NCBI GenBank assembly: GCA_963976395.1
Contig: CAXBLG010000046.1
Span: 1-25,715, forward strand
Origin: UBA11612 sp963976395
GTDB lineage: Bacteria > Pseudomonadota > Alphaproteobacteria > Rhodospirillales > Rhodospirillaceae
DNA length: 25,715 nucleotides
Reading direction: 5' to 3'
The notes under the pieces are model-generated. The model did no database searches and was not told the origin of the DNA. It saw nothing but the letters and a program-made list of their open reading frames with translations. Position numbers and translations under genes: made by a program. Positions within the stretch are counted from its first letter, which is position 1. Each line of letters starts with the position of its first letter. Positions 22,981 to 25,715 of the stretch are shown here, piece by piece.

Positions 22981-24407
22981 AGCAACCGCCCTTGCTCTTC
23001 GTCTGACTTTGTCTTCGATGAGGGCCGCACGCGCTTGGGGGCCGCGCCCGTAACATGAACGCCGACTTTACCGTCGCTGAATGTTACGTTCCACGCCACA
23101 CCGGGCGATGCTCCAGCCGCCTTGGACACCACATGCCCGTCGGTATCTTTAACCATCGTGTATCCGCGTTCCAGAACCCGGTCGGGCGAAACGGACTCAA
23201 GACGCGCGGCCGTGGCTTCAAACCGAGACCGGCTATCAGTAATGGCACGGCGGCTGGCTTGGGCGAGACGCGTTGCTAAAGCCGTCATTTCGTTAGATTG
23301 ACGCCCGATGTCACGGCTAAATCTGTCGAGGTTCAGCCGTGCGGTCAGGACAGCCAAATCTTGTTCCTTGGTTTGCAGCAAGGTTTTGGGGCCAAGGGCA
23401 AGACGTTCGCTGAGCGCATCCAAATCCTGCGTTTTTTGTGCCACGATCATGTCGAGGCGCGGAATACCCCGCACCAGGCCTTCCAGATGAATCCGGTTTT
23501 CTTCCAGCTGACGGGTCATCGCCTGAGTCAGACGCCCATGAGCTTGCTGGACATCGGCAAGCAAATCGAGTCGCACCGGCACCGCCATTTCAGCCGCCGC
23601 CGTCGGGGTCGGGGCTCTGCGGTCAGCGGCGTGATCAATTAGCGTCCAGTCGGTTTCATGACCGACCGCGGCAATCAGCGGAATGCTTGAGGCCGCAGCC
23701 GCGCGCACTACCACTTCCTCGTTGAATGCCCACAGGTCTTCCAGGCTTCCGCCGCCGCGCGCGACAATGATTACATCGGGTTTTGGAATGGCACCATCCG
23801 GCGCCAGGGCATTGAAACCATTGATTGCCGCCGCGATCTCCGCCGCCGATCCTTCCCCCTGAACACGGACAGGCCAAACAAGAACCCGGCGCGGGAAGCG
23901 GTCGGCGATTCGGTGCAATATGTCGCGGATGACGGCCCCGGTGGGCGAAGTCACCACCCCGATCACTTCGGGCAGCAGCGGCAGGTCTTTGCGGCGGGCT
24001 TCGTCGAACAACCCTTCGGCGGCCAGTTTCTTGCGCCGGTCTTCCAGCAGTTTCAACAGCGCGCCTTCGCCCGCCAGTTCCATAGACTCGATGATGATTT
24101 GATAGCTGGAGCGGCCCGGATAGGTGGTCAAACGGCCCGAGGCGATCACCTCCATCCCCTCTTCGGGTTTGAGGGACAACTTATTCATGGTGCCGCGCCA
24201 AATGATGCCGTCCAGCACCGCGCTTTCATCCTTAAGCCGGAGATAGCAATGGCCTGAGGCCGCCACCTTGGGCTGGGAAATTTCGCCTTTGACGCGCACA
24301 AATCCAAACGCGTCTTCCACGGTGCGCTTCAGCGCCGAGGAAAGCTCTGAGACCGTGAACGACGGCGTGTTCGATGTCTCGGCGGTCGGGGATGGCATCT
24401 CGCTCAT
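22977..24407 (-). CDS. xseA: Exodeoxyribonuclease VII large subunit
   Basis: I place the start at the ATG at 24407 (MSEMPSP), giving 476 residues; longer versions would run into purD and add a Pro/Arg-rich stretch unlike the family. Residues 15-110 form the OB-fold DNA-binding domain (FTVSELSSALKRTVEDAF, GHCYLRLKDE). The catalytic domain has VTSPTGAVIRDIL (152-164), ARGGGSLEDLWAFNEE (216-231) and VGHETDWTLIDHAADRR (248-264). The C-terminal coiled-coil part ends in a Lys/Arg-rich tail. With XseB it degrades single-stranded DNA. XseB is not in the window. Confidence 0.95.
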   Translation of the reverse strand: MSEMPSPTAETSNTPSFTVSELSSALKRTVEDAFGFVRVKGEISQPKVAASGHCYLRLKDESAVLDGIIWRGTMNKLSLKPEEGMEVIASGRLTTYPGRSSYQIIIESMELAGEGALLKLLEDRRKKLAAEGLFDEARRKDLPLLPEVIGVVTSPTGAVIRDILHRIADRFPRRVLVWPVRVQGEGSAAEIAAAINGFNALAPDGAIPKPDVIIVARGGGSLEDLWAFNEEVVVRAAAASSIPLIAAVGHETDWTLIDHAADRRAPTPTAAAEMAVPVRLDLLADVQQAHGRLTQAMTRQLEENRIHLEGLVRGIPRLDMIVAQKTQDLDALSERLALGPKTLLQTKEQDLAVLTARLNLDRFSRDIGRQSNEMTALATRLAQASRRAITDSRSRFEATAARLESVSPDRVLERGYTMVKDTDGHVVSKAAGASPGVAWNVTFSDGKVGVHVTGAAPKRVRPSSKTKSDEEQGRLL

Positions 24408-24478
24408 GGCTCTGTTATGCCACAGCGGCCCGTCTGCGGACAGGGCGCGCGGAGTGAAAAAAACGAGAGGATTGCGCG

Positions 24479-25715
24479 ATGCGGGTATTGGTTGTGGGCG
24501 GCGGCGGCCGCGAACATGCGTTGTGTTGGTCCTTAAGCGCGTCTCCACTTTGCGATGTCCTTTACTGCGCGCCCGGCAATGCCGGAATCGCCGATGTCGC
24601 CACCTGCGTCCCCATCAGCGCCGACGATATCGACGGCCTCATTAAGTTTTCCAAGGACGAAAGAATCGACTTTGTCGTCGTCGGTCCAGAGGCTCCGCTC
24701 GTCGCGGGCCTTGTCGATAAGTTGGCCGAGGAGGGTATTAAGGCTTTCGGACCCAGCGCAAAAGCCGCTCAACTCGAAGGTTCCAAGGGGTTCATGAAAG
24801 ACCTCTTGCAACGTCACAACATTCCAACCGCATGGTATGGCCGCTTTACCGACGCCGACGCCGCCAAAGCTTTCATCAGCGAAAAAGGCGCCCCCATTGT
24901 TGTTAAAGCCGATGGCCTGGCCGCCGGCAAAGGTGTCATTTTGTGCCAGACTGTGGCCGAAGCCCATGCAGCCATCGATGTTATGATGGCGGAGAAAGCC
25001 TTCGGCGACGCCGGAGATGAAGTGGTGATCGAAGAGTTCCTCCAAGGTGAGGAAGCAAGTTTCTTTGCCATTGTGGACGGTGAACACGCTCTTCCTCTGG
25101 CAGCCGCCCAAGACCACAAGGCCGTTGGCGAGGGCGACACCGGCCCCAACACAGGCGGCATGGGCGCTTACTCGCCCGCACCCATTGTTGATGCGGCCAT
25201 GCAAGAGCGCATCATGACCGACATTATTCTGCCCACCGTGCGCGGCATGGCGGCCGAAGGCTGCCCCTTCAAAGGTGTCCTATTCGCAGGTCTGATGATC
25301 GACAACGGCGTTCCTAAGACATTGGAATTCAATGTCCGCTTCGGCGATCCGGAATGCCAGGCGCTGATGGCGCGGCTCAAATCCGATCTACTGCCGGCCC
25401 TCATTGCCGCAGCCGACGGACAACTCAGCCATTTCGATCTGCGCTGGCACGATGACGCTGCCATCGTTGTCGTTATGGCCGCCAACGGCTACCCCGGCAC
25501 GCCGGAAAAAGGCACCGTGATTGAAGGATTGGACGACGCGGCCAAGATCGACAATGTCACCGTCTTTCATGCAGGCACAAAAACGGAAAGCCGAGACGGC
25601 AAAAGTGCTGTTGTCGCAAACGGCGGACGCGTTCTCGGCGTCACCGCCACCGGCAAGACCGTCACCGAAGCCCAAGCCCGCGCTTACCAAGCCGTAGATG
25701 CGATTAAATGGCCCG
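24479..25715 (+). CDS. purD: Phosphoribosylamine-glycine ligase (3' end outside window)
   Basis: The gene starts at the ATG at 24479, 8 bases after AGAGG, and is still open at the window edge after 412 codons; PurD is usually about 425 residues, so only the last few are missing. Landmarks: VVGGGGREHAL (5-15), VVGPEAPLVAGL (67-78), VVKADGLAAGKGV (141-153, ATP-grasp), QDHKAVGEGDTGPNTGGMGAYSPAP, and EFNVRFGDPECQ. It joins glycine to phosphoribosylamine using ATP, the second step of purine synthesis. It diverges from xseA across 71 bases that must hold both promoters. Confidence 0.97.
   Translation, partial: MRVLVVGGGGREHALCWSLSASPLCDVLYCAPGNAGIADVATCVPISADDIDGLIKFSKDERIDFVVVGPEAPLVAGLVDKLAEEGIKAFGPSAKAAQLEGSKGFMKDLLQRHNIPTAWYGRFTDADAAKAFISEKGAPIVVKADGLAAGKGVILCQTVAEAHAAIDVMMAEKAFGDAGDEVVIEEFLQGEEASFFAIVDGEHALPLAAAQDHKAVGEGDTGPNTGGMGAYSPAPIVDAAMQERIMTDIILPTVRGMAAEGCPFKGVLFAGLMIDNGVPKTLEFNVRFGDPECQALMARLKSDLLPALIAAADGQLSHFDLRWHDDAAIVVVMAANGYPGTPEKGTVIEGLDDAAKIDNVTVFHAGTKTESRDGKSAVVANGGRVLGVTATGKTVTEAQARAYQAVDAIKWP

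Noticed and set aside
24533..25204. A 223-codon minus-strand frame opposite purD
   Set aside because: purD is unmistakable on the other strand; the opposing product is Gly/Asp-rich and unlike any family.

Overview
The window looks like ordinary chromosome from an alphaproteobacterium, probably a Rhodospirillales-type lineage. This is inferred from the protein families and gene order (plant/proteobacterial-type glutamate-cysteine ligase, UbiA and UbiD, PmbA, a DUF374 acyltransferase beside lpxK, purD divergent from xseA) and from moderately GC-rich coding sequence judged by eye. I see no rRNA, tRNA, CRISPR array, transposase or prophage gene.

Layout. 1-3463: the end of a surface-polysaccharide region, with a KpsC/KpsS-like glycosyltransferase cut by the window edge, convergent with a large HAD-domain protein. 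3567-7787: a ketopantoate-reductase-family enzyme, then a polyamine module made of a deoxyhypusine-synthase-like protein and a type III PLP ornithine/lysine decarboxylase. The decarboxylase has a long leader containing a 44-codon upstream ORF with a near-perfect Shine-Dalgarno and several RNA hairpins. 7788-10037: a MAPEG membrane protein, convergent with a pair formed by gshA and a chorismate-mutase-family gene. 10160-11909: rsmE, divergent from ubiA. 11944-13674: a GAF plus HD-GYP cyclic-di-GMP phosphodiesterase with a long insertion. 14068-16930: ubiD and pmbA, tightly coupled. 16946-18201: a small helical protein and a diacylglycerol-kinase-family lipid kinase. 18354-20302: a PlcP-like metallophosphoesterase overlapping a GT4 glycosyltransferase. 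20459-22160: a DUF374 acyltransferase and lpxK. 22162-24407: xseA and an M23 peptidase. 24479 to the end: purD, lacking only its last few codons.

How genes work together. UbiA and UbiD are two steps of ubiquinone synthesis. The acyltransferase and LpxK belong to lipid A/outer-membrane synthesis. The lipid kinase, PlcP-like hydrolase and GT4 enzyme resemble the known alphaproteobacterial cassette that replaces phospholipids with glycolipids under phosphate limitation: PlcP makes diacylglycerol, the transferase adds a sugar, and the kinase could return diacylglycerol to phosphatidate. The decarboxylase would make putrescine (or cadaverine) and the DHS-like enzyme may extend it to a longer polyamine.

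The most interesting points are the upstream ORF and structured leader of the decarboxylase, the histone-H1-like lysine-rich tails on two unrelated enzymes (the DHS-like protein and the chorismate mutase), the lipid-remodelling cassette, the split HD-GYP domain, and the uncharacterised C-terminal two-thirds of the HAD protein.
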